Source of the DNA: an uncultured bacterium
Lineage (GTDB): Bacteria > Bacteroidota > Bacteroidia > Bacteroidales > Bacteroidaceae
Direction of reading: 5' to 3'
Assembly (NCBI GenBank): GCA_905215345.1
Contig: CAJMPR010000006.1
Location: 62,001 to 126,000 of the forward strand
DNA: 64,000 nt
The translations under genes were made by a program, and so were the position numbers. The notes under the pieces are model-generated. The model was given only the letters and a program-made list of their open reading frames with translations. It was not told the origin of the DNA and ran no database searches. This document shows, one piece after another, positions 8,719 to 18,111 of this stretch; within the stretch, counting starts at the first letter, position 1, and each line of letters opens with the position of its first letter.

Positions 8719-10263
8719 TTAAAATACCAAACCTAAGGATGCAACTATTTTCTTATTGTTTTCACTAATGTTAGATGTATTGGAATACTCATAATTCCCA
8801 GATAGCCGAACAAACCAGCAGACAGGCATTTTATGTGTATATACAACTGAGACATTCATTCCCCAACGCGATCCCGTTTTATAATCATAATCTTGCTTCA
8901 AACGTTCTGAATTCTGCCACAATTTCACTTCTTCCGTATTCTGCCAGGATGTAAGTTTTCGTTCTTCAAGCATAGTACCATTCCCCATTCCATATTTCCC
9001 ACCAATAGAACAATCAAGATACCCTTTAGAAAATACAAAATTACATATGACCTTAGATTGTAATGTAAAATAATGTAGAGATTGTATATATTGAATAGGA
9101 TAAAACATTAGCGCATCCTCTTCGTATTGATAACAGGCCCCTGATACAATCGAGAAACGCGGGTGCCATGCATCACGTAACCGGTGATATTCATAACTTA
9201 ATCCACACAAGCCACTCTGCCGGGTAGAACGAAGTACTTTTCCATACGATTTCCACAGCCCCGTTTCTTCCTGCTGTTGTAATGGATCATAATTATTGAT
9301 TCTCCCATAGGAAAAATTCAATTTCCAGTCATGCCTTACATGCGAAGCAAGTTTCTGCAACTTTCCTAAATAATTTACCTGCCAGTAATTTGTTTCACCT
9401 TCGGAACGATCTTGTATTCTATTGCTTTCAACATTCTGATTCGCTAGATTTACTCCCAGCTCTTGAAACAAACGGAAATTTCTATTATGAATTCCCATTT
9501 GCAATGAACCTCCCATTTCTTGGGCGCTATAATACCATTTTATATTTTCCGCTTTAGGAAGGGTATAAAAAAAACTCAATGGATATTCCACAAAAAAAGG
9601 ATAAGAAGCATGAGTTCCCATATTTTGATAGTCCACCGTCTCTTTTTTATTTGCATACGCCAATGACAAACCAAAGATGGTATTTCCCGATCTATACCCC
9701 AAACCCGGAGTAAGCCTCCAATCCGACCATTCATTTTTATTACGCGGATCTGTATCCTTAGTAGTCATTTGTACCAGATAATCCACTTTTGCCCCTATCA
9801 GCCAGTGCAAGTTCAATGGCAAAGAGACTGCACCCGCCAAATGATACGCTTCACTTTGCCGTTTCCCACTAACAGAGTCACACAGGTTCACTGCCTGCCA
9901 ATAATTGTTAGTCATTCCATTCCAATTCTGTCCTCGATTATAGTCTTGAATATAATCCAACCGACCATATAAACAAATCTTTCCCAATGTTTGAAAAGAC
10001 TCACCCGATATAAAGTAACTATTAACAGAAGTCGGTAAAGAGACATTTCCCAAGTTACCATTAGTATAACTATATCCTGCTTGCGCAATAGAGAATGAAT
10101 CGAAATTATTAAATGACAGTCCAATCGGATTACTACCCGACAGCCAACCGTTTCGCACATGTACTTCCTGCATGGAAAGGATATGTAGAGTATCAGGTTG
10201 GGCAAAGACAGCCACCGACATCCCGATACAAGCTCCGGTCAATACAGTCCGCATTCTTATCAT
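8719..10263 (-). CDS. DUF6850 outer-membrane beta-barrel protein
   Basis: 514 residues. A signal peptide (about 1-22, ending VAVFAQ) precedes a sequence of alternating aromatic-rich strands typical of outer-membrane barrels. It closes with a C-terminal aromatic residue (KKIVASLGLVF). It resembles the DUF6850 family of Bacteroidales barrels by overall pattern. Only 4 bases separate it from the DUF4876 lipoprotein gene, so they are translationally close partners, probably in one outer-membrane complex with the TonB receptor. The cargo is unknown. Confidence 0.75.
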   Translation of the reverse strand: MIRMRTVLTGACIGMSVAVFAQPDTLHILSMQEVHVRNGWLSGSNPIGLSFNNFDSFSIAQAGYSYTNGNLGNVSLPTSVNSYFISGESFQTLGKICLYGRLDYIQDYNRGQNWNGMTNNYWQAVNLCDSVSGKRQSEAYHLAGAVSLPLNLHWLIGAKVDYLVQMTTKDTDPRNKNEWSDWRLTPGLGYRSGNTIFGLSLAYANKKETVDYQNMGTHASYPFFVEYPLSFFYTLPKAENIKWYYSAQEMGGSLQMGIHNRNFRLFQELGVNLANQNVESNRIQDRSEGETNYWQVNYLGKLQKLASHVRHDWKLNFSYGRINNYDPLQQQEETGLWKSYGKVLRSTRQSGLCGLSYEYHRLRDAWHPRFSIVSGACYQYEEDALMFYPIQYIQSLHYFTLQSKVICNFVFSKGYLDCSIGGKYGMGNGTMLEERKLTSWQNTEEVKLWQNSERLKQDYDYKTGSRWGMNVSVVYTHKMPVCWFVRLSGNYEYSNTSNISENNKKIVASLGLVF

Positions 10264-10267
10264 ACAA

Positions 10268-11446
10268 TCAATTCTTTAACAAAGGAGTCGTCACTTCAAA
10301 ATCATCAGAAGCATTATTGGTATCCTGATAGACAACACGCCCTTCTGCTTCAACCATTTTCTTACGTACAAGAGATTTTCCACTATAAGTACCTTCAGAG
10401 ATATACGCTGGTGTATGATTCAACTCATTAGGAACCCGTTTATTAGTAACTTGCCCTACATCCGACACACACTCCACACAGTCAATTACCCACTCTTTAG
10501 GAATCATGAGATACTGCCTGCTCTGCGGAATAGATTGAGGACGAATTTCACGATTATCAGGGTTATTTACATACTCCTCAGCCGATATATTCTGTAATTT
10601 AAATACAATCAAAGTTGGATTCATTGTAGGGAAAGAATACATAGTAGTATTCGGATTCAACTTTGATATAAGTTTTAAGGGAGTTACACCTGCCTGAATA
10701 TCCTGCCGCTTCAAACTCAGGTCCCAAAATCCCCAATCCACCCCCGACAAATCAATCGAGTTAGAATGTTGATATTCCCCACCAGTATGATTTACCGCGT
10801 TGGTAGCCACAGTAGTTTCTGCTCCAGGAGCCAGAGGATGATCTTTTCCTGTACCCGGGAACTGCCATGCAAGATCGTTCACTGGAATCCTGTTCATATC
10901 CGTATACTTCATCCACGGAGATTCAACACTTCCAGCCGGATCGACAATTGCTATGCAAAGACTATCCAAATAAATGATTTCATTGGAATTATTGTACAAA
11001 GTAACATATTGATCAGACTGATATTCTTCTCCCAGACGTCCTATACATCCTGCATAATATATTTCTTTAATAACCAATGCATTGGTCTCCGAACGATTCA
11101 ATTGTAGTTCTATCCTATCCGGAATATCCGCTTCACCCGGTAGCAACGAAATATTCTCAATTCTTCCGCTAAATATTAATCCAGATGCAGTCTGGCAATA
11201 AGCTGAAACCGTATAATATCCATACTCTACATTGAAAGAGGCAAACCCGTCAGCAGAGCATCGGGATTTATAACTTGCACCGTGAGACTGATTCGTTAAT
11301 GTTACAGTGAATTGTTCTAAAGATAATGCAGCATAGTTTTCAGGTGGCAATAGCCGGATATTAACTCTACATGAGCCAACCTTATCTTCCGTACAAGAAG
11401 TTAGCAACAGGATGATTGCCAATAGTAAATACTGAATCGTTTTCAT
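10268..11446 (-). CDS. DUF4876-type lipoprotein
   Basis: 392 residues. A lipoprotein signal with lipobox LTSC (Cys18) is followed by an N-terminal beta-sandwich-like region (about 25-115) and a larger domain resembling DUF4876 (ALVIKEIYYAGCIG, YNNSNEIIYLDSLCIA, similar to lamin-tail-like folds). It is probably surface-exposed or periplasm-facing. It lies between the TonB receptor and the DUF6850 barrel in a single leftward operon, suggesting a substrate-binding partner. No ligand can be read from the sequence. Confidence 0.75.
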   Translation of the reverse strand: MKTIQYLLLAIILLLTSCTEDKVGSCRVNIRLLPPENYAALSLEQFTVTLTNQSHGASYKSRCSADGFASFNVEYGYYTVSAYCQTASGLIFSGRIENISLLPGEADIPDRIELQLNRSETNALVIKEIYYAGCIGRLGEEYQSDQYVTLYNNSNEIIYLDSLCIAIVDPAGSVESPWMKYTDMNRIPVNDLAWQFPGTGKDHPLAPGAETTVATNAVNHTGGEYQHSNSIDLSGVDWGFWDLSLKRQDIQAGVTPLKLISKLNPNTTMYSFPTMNPTLIVFKLQNISAEEYVNNPDNREIRPQSIPQSRQYLMIPKEWVIDCVECVSDVGQVTNKRVPNELNHTPAYISEGTYSGKSLVRKKMVEAEGRVVYQDTNNASDDFEVTTPLLKN

Positions 11447-11502
11447 TGTTTGTTATAATCTTCATTTGTTTTGTTTGCTATTCTATATCTCTTTCTTTAC
11501 AC

Positions 11503-14136
11503 TTAAAACTGTATATTCACTTCGGCTCCATAATATAAATCGGGATTTAGCAAAGAATATTGTTGAGTGCTACGTGAGTATCGTTTTGGGTTCGAGCGTG
11601 TAAGGTTATTAGCACAGAAAGCGACTGAAAAATGCCGCCCTATCTTCTTTGTCAACCTGAGATTCAATAGAAAATAAGGGCCGAATGAATCTTCCTGAAA
11701 CATTGTTAAAGTACCGGCTTTCAACACTAAATCCGCAAAACGTTTATCCACTGCCATTTCCGAAGTAAAACGGTGGCTGTTCCCCTCCCCGTCCAGATAG
11801 TAAACAGGATTAAGGCATTTGGTATATTCGGTATCTGCCAATGGATTACCATCTATCCTATTGCCATTATTATCAATCATATATACCGGATTATTATAAT
11901 TACTTTCCATGCTGCAACGCTGTTTATCCATCCATACAGCTTGTAAAGTCAAGCTGGCTATCAACCCAATACGTGGTATCTGAGTGATACATTGAAAGCG
12001 GCTGCTACATAACTGCCAGGTCCGGAGATTGGCAAGTGTTCCGGTCGCTTCGTAAATTCCCACATATGGATAAGGTTTACCGGCAGATTCTATGGAAGGA
12101 TGAAAAGCAGTAAGACTATTATCCTTTTCATCCATCTTCAGATAACTTCCACTAACTATCAGGGAAGTTCTTATACGCTGCCAATATCCGAAGTCCAACG
12201 TATATTCAACCCCTTTTTTGCGTTGTTCAATACCATTTTGGGGGCTTCTATAAAGGGCAAAAGTGTTATTCACTGTATACGGAAGCAATACGCCATTATT
12301 CACCACTCCCTCATCCGTCAACTCAGGATGTTCGCCTGCATCCGTCAGAAGAGTATAGCGACGGTAGGCATAAGGTTCAGCCTGCATCGAAGTACAATAT
12401 CCATCACGAAGATGCTCTTTAAACCAAACAATATCGGCAGTAATACCTTTTATTCTCAGGTTTATTCCTATCTCAAACTTATTATTAACCGGCAAACGCA
12501 AATCAGGATTAAATGTTTTGTCTGTTATATAAGTATTCAACACAGCCAATCGCCGGTCATTCTCCACATCATTATAAGTAAAGCTGCTTTCGTCTGTATA
12601 GTATTTGTCGGGATAGAGATATGCCAGTATCGGCATTTTACGCATCAATCCCCAACCTGCCCGAACACTGAAGCGATTCAGATACCCACCTCTATCTTGC
12701 TCCCAAAGAACTTGACGAATATTAATACGTGGCTCCAAAACCGGACTATAATTTAAAGAACGAGTCTGTAAATAGTTAAAACGAAGTCCTGTTTGCAATT
12801 CCGTTCGCAGATTACCTACTTTAAAAGTAAACTTATTCTCTCCAAAAGCAGTATAATCATATACGAAAGGAATATCACGGTAGGAACGAACACGTGCACC
12901 AACCATTTCTAAAGGCGGATACTGCGGATCAAAATGAATGCCTTTACCCCGATTACCTTCTAATCTCATTTCGATTCCGAAAGATAAATTATTATACACC
13001 TTATTAGATAAGGAATGTTGCAGATTAGCAATGAGAGACACATTAAACGACAGCGGCTTCCCCTCCACTGAAAAAGCAGAAAAATAATTGGGTGGCAAAA
13101 AGATACCTGAATATTCCCCTGCTTCCGTCGCATAGGTAGCTACTTGCCGGGTACCAGAATAATAGATATTCGACCGGTTTTTCTGATATCCGACGTTTAA
13201 CCCGGTATTATACTCCAGAGTCGATAACCAGGACTTTTTTAAGTTCCACTGTCCGTTGAATGAAAGGGAAAGACCTTGAGCGAGAGCTTTCTGATATTCG
13301 CCCGCTATTTTATTCGCTCCTTCTCCACCTTTATCTTCCATATGATAAGCCCGAAGATTCATTCGCAGGGTAGCCGAATGAAAATCTTTTGCAAATGCAG
13401 CCTGAAGACCGATGCGTTGAAAATCCTGCTCAGGCTGACGTGCATCTTGAGTAGACAAAGCATAATCGGCTCCTATATATAAATTCCCGTTATCATGCCC
13501 CAGTTTCATCCCTTTACCTATAGAAGCCAATTTCTCAGTGGCTGTAAAACGCAATCCGACCGTATAGGGCTGTATACCAGCTTTGGACTTAACCAGTACT
13601 ACTCCGCTGGTCACATCTCCATAGCGTGCAGAGGGTATTCCACGAATCACCTCCACCTCTTCAACAGATGATGGAGCAAGCAAACGTACATCATAACCTG
13701 CAAGAGCCGAGCTATTGAATAATTTCCCGATACCTCCAAGTGTGGCCTGTTGCATATTTACATTATTATTCATGGGCAAACCATCTACTATGATTGCTGT
13801 CCCCATAGCGTTCGTTGCATCATTATATGATGCACTGCGAATTGTAAATGCAGCAGGATTATTCAGATCTGGATTACGGGTCAATACTCCCGGCAATAAT
13901 TGAGACAAACCAGAAAGGTCAGTAGCCTGTATATGACGGATAGCCTCCCGACCAATAACGGAATTAGTACCGGCCTCATCAGGTTGAATAGCAGTAACCA
14001 CTACTTCCTGAAGGTGAACATTCCGAAGAGAATCAAGATGTAATAGTTGCGTTTGTCCGGACACACCTGATAGTCCGGAAAACAACACTAAAAAGATATA
14101 AGTTATTATGTACCGTGTAATCATTTTACGAGACAA
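11503..14136 (-). CDS. TonB-dependent outer-membrane receptor
   Basis: 877 residues. A signal sequence/TM start (about 1-27) precedes a plug domain (about 40-175: EVVVTAIQPDEAG, LSQLLPGVLTRNP, IIVDGLPMNNNV, VEEVEVIRGIPSARYGDVTSGVV) and a long beta-barrel ending in YYGAEVNIQF with terminal Phe. It lacks the N-terminal carboxypeptidase-like (CNA) extension of SusC proteins, so it resembles siderophore/cofactor-type receptors more than glycan SusC porins. It is the first gene of a five-gene operon. Uptake through it needs TonB-ExbBD, not encoded here. Confidence 0.9.
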   Translation of the reverse strand: MSRKMITRYIITYIFLVLFSGLSGVSGQTQLLHLDSLRNVHLQEVVVTAIQPDEAGTNSVIGREAIRHIQATDLSGLSQLLPGVLTRNPDLNNPAAFTIRSASYNDATNAMGTAIIVDGLPMNNNVNMQQATLGGIGKLFNSSALAGYDVRLLAPSSVEEVEVIRGIPSARYGDVTSGVVLVKSKAGIQPYTVGLRFTATEKLASIGKGMKLGHDNGNLYIGADYALSTQDARQPEQDFQRIGLQAAFAKDFHSATLRMNLRAYHMEDKGGEGANKIAGEYQKALAQGLSLSFNGQWNLKKSWLSTLEYNTGLNVGYQKNRSNIYYSGTRQVATYATEAGEYSGIFLPPNYFSAFSVEGKPLSFNVSLIANLQHSLSNKVYNNLSFGIEMRLEGNRGKGIHFDPQYPPLEMVGARVRSYRDIPFVYDYTAFGENKFTFKVGNLRTELQTGLRFNYLQTRSLNYSPVLEPRINIRQVLWEQDRGGYLNRFSVRAGWGLMRKMPILAYLYPDKYYTDESSFTYNDVENDRRLAVLNTYITDKTFNPDLRLPVNNKFEIGINLRIKGITADIVWFKEHLRDGYCTSMQAEPYAYRRYTLLTDAGEHPELTDEGVVNNGVLLPYTVNNTFALYRSPQNGIEQRKKGVEYTLDFGYWQRIRTSLIVSGSYLKMDEKDNSLTAFHPSIESAGKPYPYVGIYEATGTLANLRTWQLCSSRFQCITQIPRIGLIASLTLQAVWMDKQRCSMESNYNNPVYMIDNNGNRIDGNPLADTEYTKCLNPVYYLDGEGNSHRFTSEMAVDKRFADLVLKAGTLTMFQEDSFGPYFLLNLRLTKKIGRHFSVAFCANNLTRSNPKRYSRSTQQYSLLNPDLYYGAEVNIQF

Positions 14137-14243
14137 AGAAAACCTTTTATTTTGGTCTTTTCACCTACTGATAAAGAAAAATGTAGAGAAAAATCCGAAA
14201 ATATCATTCTTTATGTATACATTTACAAGTCAATAGTTAGATT

Positions 14244-14996
14244 ATGCAGTTTGTTATAACACAGATATTACTTATTTGCACGTCATTACTTGCATGGATT
14301 ACTACAAGTTTGGGCGGATGTATTTTGATAGTGTATTACAGAAAAGCATTAAAGGACTTTACTTTTACAATTCCGGTTCTATTAACCTTGTGGTTAATAT
14401 GTACCTACAATCTATATGAGTATTTTGTACTATGCCAGGAAATATCGAATGCTTTTACTTATATTTCCGGGCAATTATTCAATACTATTGCAATTCTCTC
14501 AAGTGGCTACATCATAGTTAGATTAGCAAGTAATCGTATAACCAAACGGGCATCCAAGCCCCACCGGCCGACGACTCCCAATTACCGGTCAACAATCAAT
14601 TCAAGACCTAAGAAGAAAAGAGTATTTATCCCTGCAGAATGGCAAAAGAAGCAAATTGATATATGGTTGAGTTCTCCGGAACATATCAAATCAAAACTGA
14701 CATTGAAGAAAATGTCCAAAGACATCATGATAAATAGAGCCGATTTGAGCATATACATTCAAAAAGAGTATGGCAGTAAGTTCTCTTATCTCATAAACTC
14801 CATACGGCTTAACCGTGCAGAAAAATTCCTTTCGGACGAACAAAGTGAGAATTTAACCCTATCCGAAATCTTGGAAGAAAGCGGCTTCCAGGCAACCTCC
14901 ACTTTCTTTAAGGTTTTCTATGAACGGCACAAAATGTCTCCAACCAGTTGGAAAAACCTTCTAAATACCAATAACAAGCCGGACGAAGAATCCTAA
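14244..14996 (+). CDS. Membrane protein with C-terminal AraC-type DNA-binding domain
   Basis: 250 residues. The N-terminus has three hydrophobic helices (about 5-30, 40-62, 70-90). A basic linker (RPKKKRVFIPAEWQKKQ) leads to an AraC-like helix-turn-helix region ending in LEESGFQATSTFFKVFYERHKMSPTSWKN. It is divergent from the TonB-receptor operon and separated by ~107 bases, so the shared intergenic region likely carries both promoters. It probably regulates the neighbouring outer-membrane operon. Confidence 0.8.
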   Translation: MQFVITQILLICTSLLAWITTSLGGCILIVYYRKALKDFTFTIPVLLTLWLICTYNLYEYFVLCQEISNAFTYISGQLFNTIAILSSGYIIVRLASNRITKRASKPHRPTTPNYRSTINSRPKKKRVFIPAEWQKKQIDIWLSSPEHIKSKLTLKKMSKDIMINRADLSIYIQKEYGSKFSYLINSIRLNRAEKFLSDEQSENLTLSEILEESGFQATSTFFKVFYERHKMSPTSWKNLLNTNNKPDEES

Positions 14997-15182
14997 ATTA
15001 TCTATTTTTTCACAAAATCGTCTAAACCATACTTTCCGAAAGAGAGTTCTTAGTCATTGATTCACACGTATTTGCCATCTGTCTTTCTCAACATATTCTT
15101 TCTGGAATTACAACTGCGTGCTTTTGTTTACTTTTATCCCATAAACAATGCCCTTAAAAAGCGGCCGCAATTTTATATAATT

Positions 15183-15524
15183 ATGGAAAAAAGTAATGCC
15201 AATCACTATGTTTACATCAAGCACAATGAGTGTTTTGAGAAGTTATCCTACAACACTATTTGTTACTTAGAGGCTTCGGGAAGTTATTGCAACATTCATA
15301 CGATAGACTGCAAAAAATATACCGTATCACAACCTCTTGGAGAAATCACCAACTGTTTGTGCCCCGATACATTTATCCGGGTGCATCGTTCATACGTTAT
15401 TAATATAAATTATGTCGATAAATATATAGGTAATCTCTTTTACGTTCATAACAAAATGATACCAATCGGAAGGGCTTACAAAAAAGAAGCGCTTTCACAT
15501 CTTAATATCGTACCCAAAGGATAA
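15183..15524 (+). CDS. Orphan LytTR DNA-binding protein (copy 2)
   Basis: 113 residues from ATG 15183. An in-frame ATG at 15057 would add a hydrophobic 42-residue stretch unlike the paralogue at 6076-6453, so the internal start fits better. It consists of one LytTR domain: ICYLEASGSYCNIHT, then DTFIRVHRSYVININYVDKYIGNLFYVHN, ending MIPIGRAYKKEALSHLNIV. Both copies share FIR-x-HRSYV-x-NIN and IPIGR-x-YK. No receiver domain is present. It converges with the methyltransferase gene, whose stop is directly adjacent. Confidence 0.82.
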   Translation: MEKSNANHYVYIKHNECFEKLSYNTICYLEASGSYCNIHTIDCKKYTVSQPLGEITNCLCPDTFIRVHRSYVININYVDKYIGNLFYVHNKMIPIGRAYKKEALSHLNIVPKG

Positions 15525-16268
15525 TTACCGATTGCTTTCTTTAACCACCGAAACAATTAGCATCATAGGTCGCCTCAGCTCATCTTGCATTCCCGGAATA
15601 TTTTCGAGCATGGCTTGAGTGGGTTGGGGCTCCTTTAGGTCTATCACTCTGAAACCGGCATTTACCAGATCATTTAGATAGGTAGTAAGTGTTCTATGAT
15701 ATTTAGTTACCTTTTCCCCTAAAAAGACAGCCTCTCTTTTTCCTTCAACAAAATAACGGTCGACAGGCCAATGTATATTTTTACCATGTTTATCATAATA
15801 CCAGTCCTGATTACCATAAGCTGTAAAAACCGGATGTTCTACCGAGAACACAAAAATTCCTCCGTTCGTCAGTGAATGATGAACCATATTACAAATAGAG
15901 GCAAAGTTCTGTATATAATGAAATGTAAGTGAACTGATGACAACATCAAATGTTTGAGCCGGATAATTCAAATCTTCCAAAGCAGAACACTGATATGTAA
16001 TTTGAGGTGCGCAATTCTTCTCCTGAGCCACTTCAAGCATTTTATTGGAAATGTCAACTCCCAACACAGAGGTTGCTCCATGTTCTACCGCATACCGGCA
16101 ATGCCAACCATAACCGCATCCCAGATCCAGCACACGCTTCCCTTGAAAATCCGGTAACATAGCTTGCAATGTATGCCACTCTCCTGCCCCCTCCAGTCCT
16201 TTTTGGGAACGGGCCATCCGGCTGTATTTCTCAAAAAAAGACATATCATCATACTTATTCTCCTTCAT
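15525..16268 (-). CDS. Class I SAM-dependent methyltransferase
   Basis: 247 residues with the Rossmann methyltransferase motifs: RVLDLGCGYGWHCRYAVEHG (motif I, SAM binding), VLGVDISNKML (acidic motif II) and FDVVISSLTFHYIQNF (motif IV). It resembles UbiE/COQ5-like small-molecule methyltransferases. The substrate is unknown. It is the last host gene before the prophage junction, with a tRNA-type terminator and the attL core just upstream of its start. Confidence 0.88.
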   Translation of the reverse strand: MKENKYDDMSFFEKYSRMARSQKGLEGAGEWHTLQAMLPDFQGKRVLDLGCGYGWHCRYAVEHGATSVLGVDISNKMLEVAQEKNCAPQITYQCSALEDLNYPAQTFDVVISSLTFHYIQNFASICNMVHHSLTNGGIFVFSVEHPVFTAYGNQDWYYDKHGKNIHWPVDRYFVEGKREAVFLGEKVTKYHRTLTTYLNDLVNAGFRVIDLKEPQPTQAMLENIPGMQDELRRPMMLIVSVVKESNR

Positions 16269-16291
16269 GACATTTTATAATGATTAGTTAC

Positions 16292-16325
16292 AAAAAAAGC
16301 CCTGCAAGCTACTAACTTACAAGGC
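16292..16325 (-). terminator. tRNA-type terminator displaced by the prophage
   Basis: On the minus strand GCCTTGTAAG pairs with CTTGCAGGGC (two G-T wobbles), followed by a seven-T run. It lies ~18 bases downstream of the tRNA 3'-end core at 16343-16355. This fits the original terminator of a tRNA gene whose body has been moved to the far end of the prophage. Confidence 0.65.
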
Positions 16326-16342
16326 CTTATATATTCACTTCT

Positions 16343-16355
16343 GCGGAGAGACAGG
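16343..16355 (-). other. Prophage left attachment site (attL core, tRNA 3' end)
   Basis: Read on the minus strand this is CCTGTCTCTCCGC: the 3' half of a T-stem (CCTGT) plus the acceptor 3' strand (TCTCCGC). Upstream of it there is no T-loop or tRNA body, only phage-like sequence. Downstream there is a tRNA-style terminator. It therefore looks like a recombination core within a tRNA 3' end. From memory, the same core is used by the Bacteroides mobilizable element NBU1 at a tRNA-Leu gene. The intact tRNA should lie at the right end of the prophage, beyond the window. Confidence 0.65.
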
Positions 16356-16427
16356 CTCTAAAAGCTCTATTTTCATTCATAACCAAACAAAACCAATATT
16401 CTAACTTCCCTTGGTTTAGCTTTAAAC

Positions 16428-16459
16428 TTTGGTTACGCGCGGTTTCAAATGTAACCAAA
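16428..16459. repeat. Inverted repeat next to attL, possible integrase arm site
   Basis: TTTGGTTAC (16428-16436) and GTAACCAAA (16451-16459) form a perfect 9-bp inverted repeat with a 14-base spacer. Further AACCAA words occur at 16381-16386 and 16391-16396. The location between the att core and integrase gene fits arm-type or accessory-factor binding sites; a terminator is the alternative. Confidence 0.4.
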
Positions 16460-16495
16460 TAGATAACCGGGTTTCGGGTTCTTTTTTGGGTTTTG

Positions 16496-17809
16496 CTATT
16501 TTTCCCCTTCCGCTTCTTCCTTCCCGAACTTATTAAATTTATCCATTTCGCTAACCTTCAATTTATCGACTATTTTTATATACGGCTTCATGGCCTTGTA
16601 GTCAGAGTGGCCCGTCCATTTCATAATAACCTCGGACGGAACCCCCAAGCGAAGCGCATTTACTATAAAAGTACGCCGGCCGCAATGAGTAGTAAGAAGC
16701 GCGTATTTCGGGTAAACTTCTTCGTAGCGTTGGCTTCCTTTGAAATAAACTATTCGCTGGGGTTCATCCAACCCGACAACTTCCCCCATTGTTTTAAGGT
16801 GTTCGTTCATTTTCACATTACTAATAACCGGAAGGGCTAAGTTCTTCGGTAACGGAATATTCGCGTACTTATCCAAAATAGCCCGGCTATATTCATTCAG
16901 TTCTATAATAAGGCCGTCTACCGTTTTTTGCGTAACAACGTTTATATAGTTCGGCCGAACATCAGAACGCTTTAATTTGGCTACATCAGAATAACGCAGC
17001 CCTGTAAAGCAGCAAAAACAAAATACATCACGCACAGCAGCAAGCGAAGGCTTCTTATTGGAGAAGTTAAAGTTATACAGCTTTATAAGTTCTTCCCAAG
17101 ACAAATGTATTACTTCTTTTGCGTTCCCGTCGGCCCCTTTGAATTTTGGCTTAAATGTTTCGTGTACGGTTGTAGGATTGTACCCCTTATAATGCGCCCA
17201 ACGTAGAAACCAGCGCAAAAACGACATATATTTAGATATGGTAGTATTGCGTAGTTCCGATTTATGAAGGCTTTCTATAAAACCTTGTAATACTTCTTCG
17301 TCTATGGCTTCAAACTTGATATTCTTATCATAGTTTTGCAAATGCACACACAAAGAATTGAATTTTGTATAGGTTGCCTTCGTCCAATCATTTTGCCGGC
17401 CCATAGTTTCCATAAATTCGGCATAGGCATTATAAAAGGTTATACCTGGTTCCACTTCTTCGGGTTCCACTTCCTTACGTCCGGTTTCTTCGTCGAAGGC
17501 TTGCTTTAATTCTTCCGGGGTTGGAATACGCTTTTCTAACAGTTCAAAGCGGGTAAATATTCCTTCTATCCTTTCTTCGCAAGCCAAGATAGCTTTATTT
17601 ATTTCTCCGGCGGTTTGCTTATACTTATTTTTGGCCCCAGCTATTACCCGACCTTCTTTTACATTCCACTTGGCTAATTCAATACTATACCCTACCCTTA
17701 TATCTACCCTATTTCCGGCATAACTAACCCGCATACGTATAGGTCTACATTCAACCAACACGCCGTTTACTTTCTTCGGGAATAAATCGAATTTTATATT
17801 TCGCTTCAT
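16496..17809 (-). CDS. int: Tyrosine recombinase / phage integrase
   Basis: 437 residues, typical of Bacteroides phage and ICE integrases. An N-terminal arm-binding-like region (FDLFPKKVNGVLVECRPIRMRV) is followed by a SAM-like core-binding domain (about 125-225) and a catalytic domain. Catalytic residues visible are Arg in TGLRYSDVAKL, H-x-x-R in TTHCGRRTF, His in WTGHSDYKAM and the following Tyr in KPYIKI. It would insert and excise the prophage at the tRNA core ~140 bases downstream. Its ATG overlaps the stop of the preceding small gene (ATGA), so they are translationally coupled. Confidence 0.95.
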   Translation of the reverse strand: MKRNIKFDLFPKKVNGVLVECRPIRMRVSYAGNRVDIRVGYSIELAKWNVKEGRVIAGAKNKYKQTAGEINKAILACEERIEGIFTRFELLEKRIPTPEELKQAFDEETGRKEVEPEEVEPGITFYNAYAEFMETMGRQNDWTKATYTKFNSLCVHLQNYDKNIKFEAIDEEVLQGFIESLHKSELRNTTISKYMSFLRWFLRWAHYKGYNPTTVHETFKPKFKGADGNAKEVIHLSWEELIKLYNFNFSNKKPSLAAVRDVFCFCCFTGLRYSDVAKLKRSDVRPNYINVVTQKTVDGLIIELNEYSRAILDKYANIPLPKNLALPVISNVKMNEHLKTMGEVVGLDEPQRIVYFKGSQRYEEVYPKYALLTTHCGRRTFIVNALRLGVPSEVIMKWTGHSDYKAMKPYIKIVDKLKVSEMDKFNKFGKEEAEGEK

Positions 17810-18108
17810 TGCTTAAACATTTTGCCACGACCAACCAGCAGCCACTCGGCCGAAATACCGTAATTACTAACAAGACTATACAGGGCTTCAAATTCTATTG
17901 CTTTATAACGGGAAGGTTTGGAACCCGGATTAGGAGTTACCCCATAAGTTAGCCGGGTTTCCCGATAACGGGAAGGACTAAGCCCGGATTCTTTGCAAAA
18001 AGATTCTAAAGCAGATAACCGGCCAAGACTAACAAGGGCTTCTATTGCAATAAAGAAACGGCGGTTTATTCCTTCGGTAATTGGGGTTACTACTTTTGTC
18101 GTTTTCAT
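17806..18108 (-). CDS. Small protein coupled to the integrase, possible excision/regulatory factor
   Basis: 100 residues, basic, helical. It reads like a small DNA-binding protein (LESFCKESGLSPSRYRETRLTYG, then YKAIEFEALYSLVSNYGISAEWLLVGRGKMF). The last part resembles the tail of phage HTH proteins where 'WLL-x-G-x-G-x-M' follows the HTH, as it also does in the repressor at 18448-18837. It overlaps int by 4 bases. A recombination directionality factor or regulator is a reasonable inference, not shown. Confidence 0.6.
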   Translation of the reverse strand: MKTTKVVTPITEGINRRFFIAIEALVSLGRLSALESFCKESGLSPSRYRETRLTYGVTPNPGSKPSRYKAIEFEALYSLVSNYGISAEWLLVGRGKMFKQ

Positions 18109-18111
18109 GGC

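Noticed and set aside
15057..15182. N-terminal hydrophobic extension of the second LytTR protein
   Set aside because: The paralogue at 6076 has no such extension, and ATG 15183 directly precedes the shared domain.
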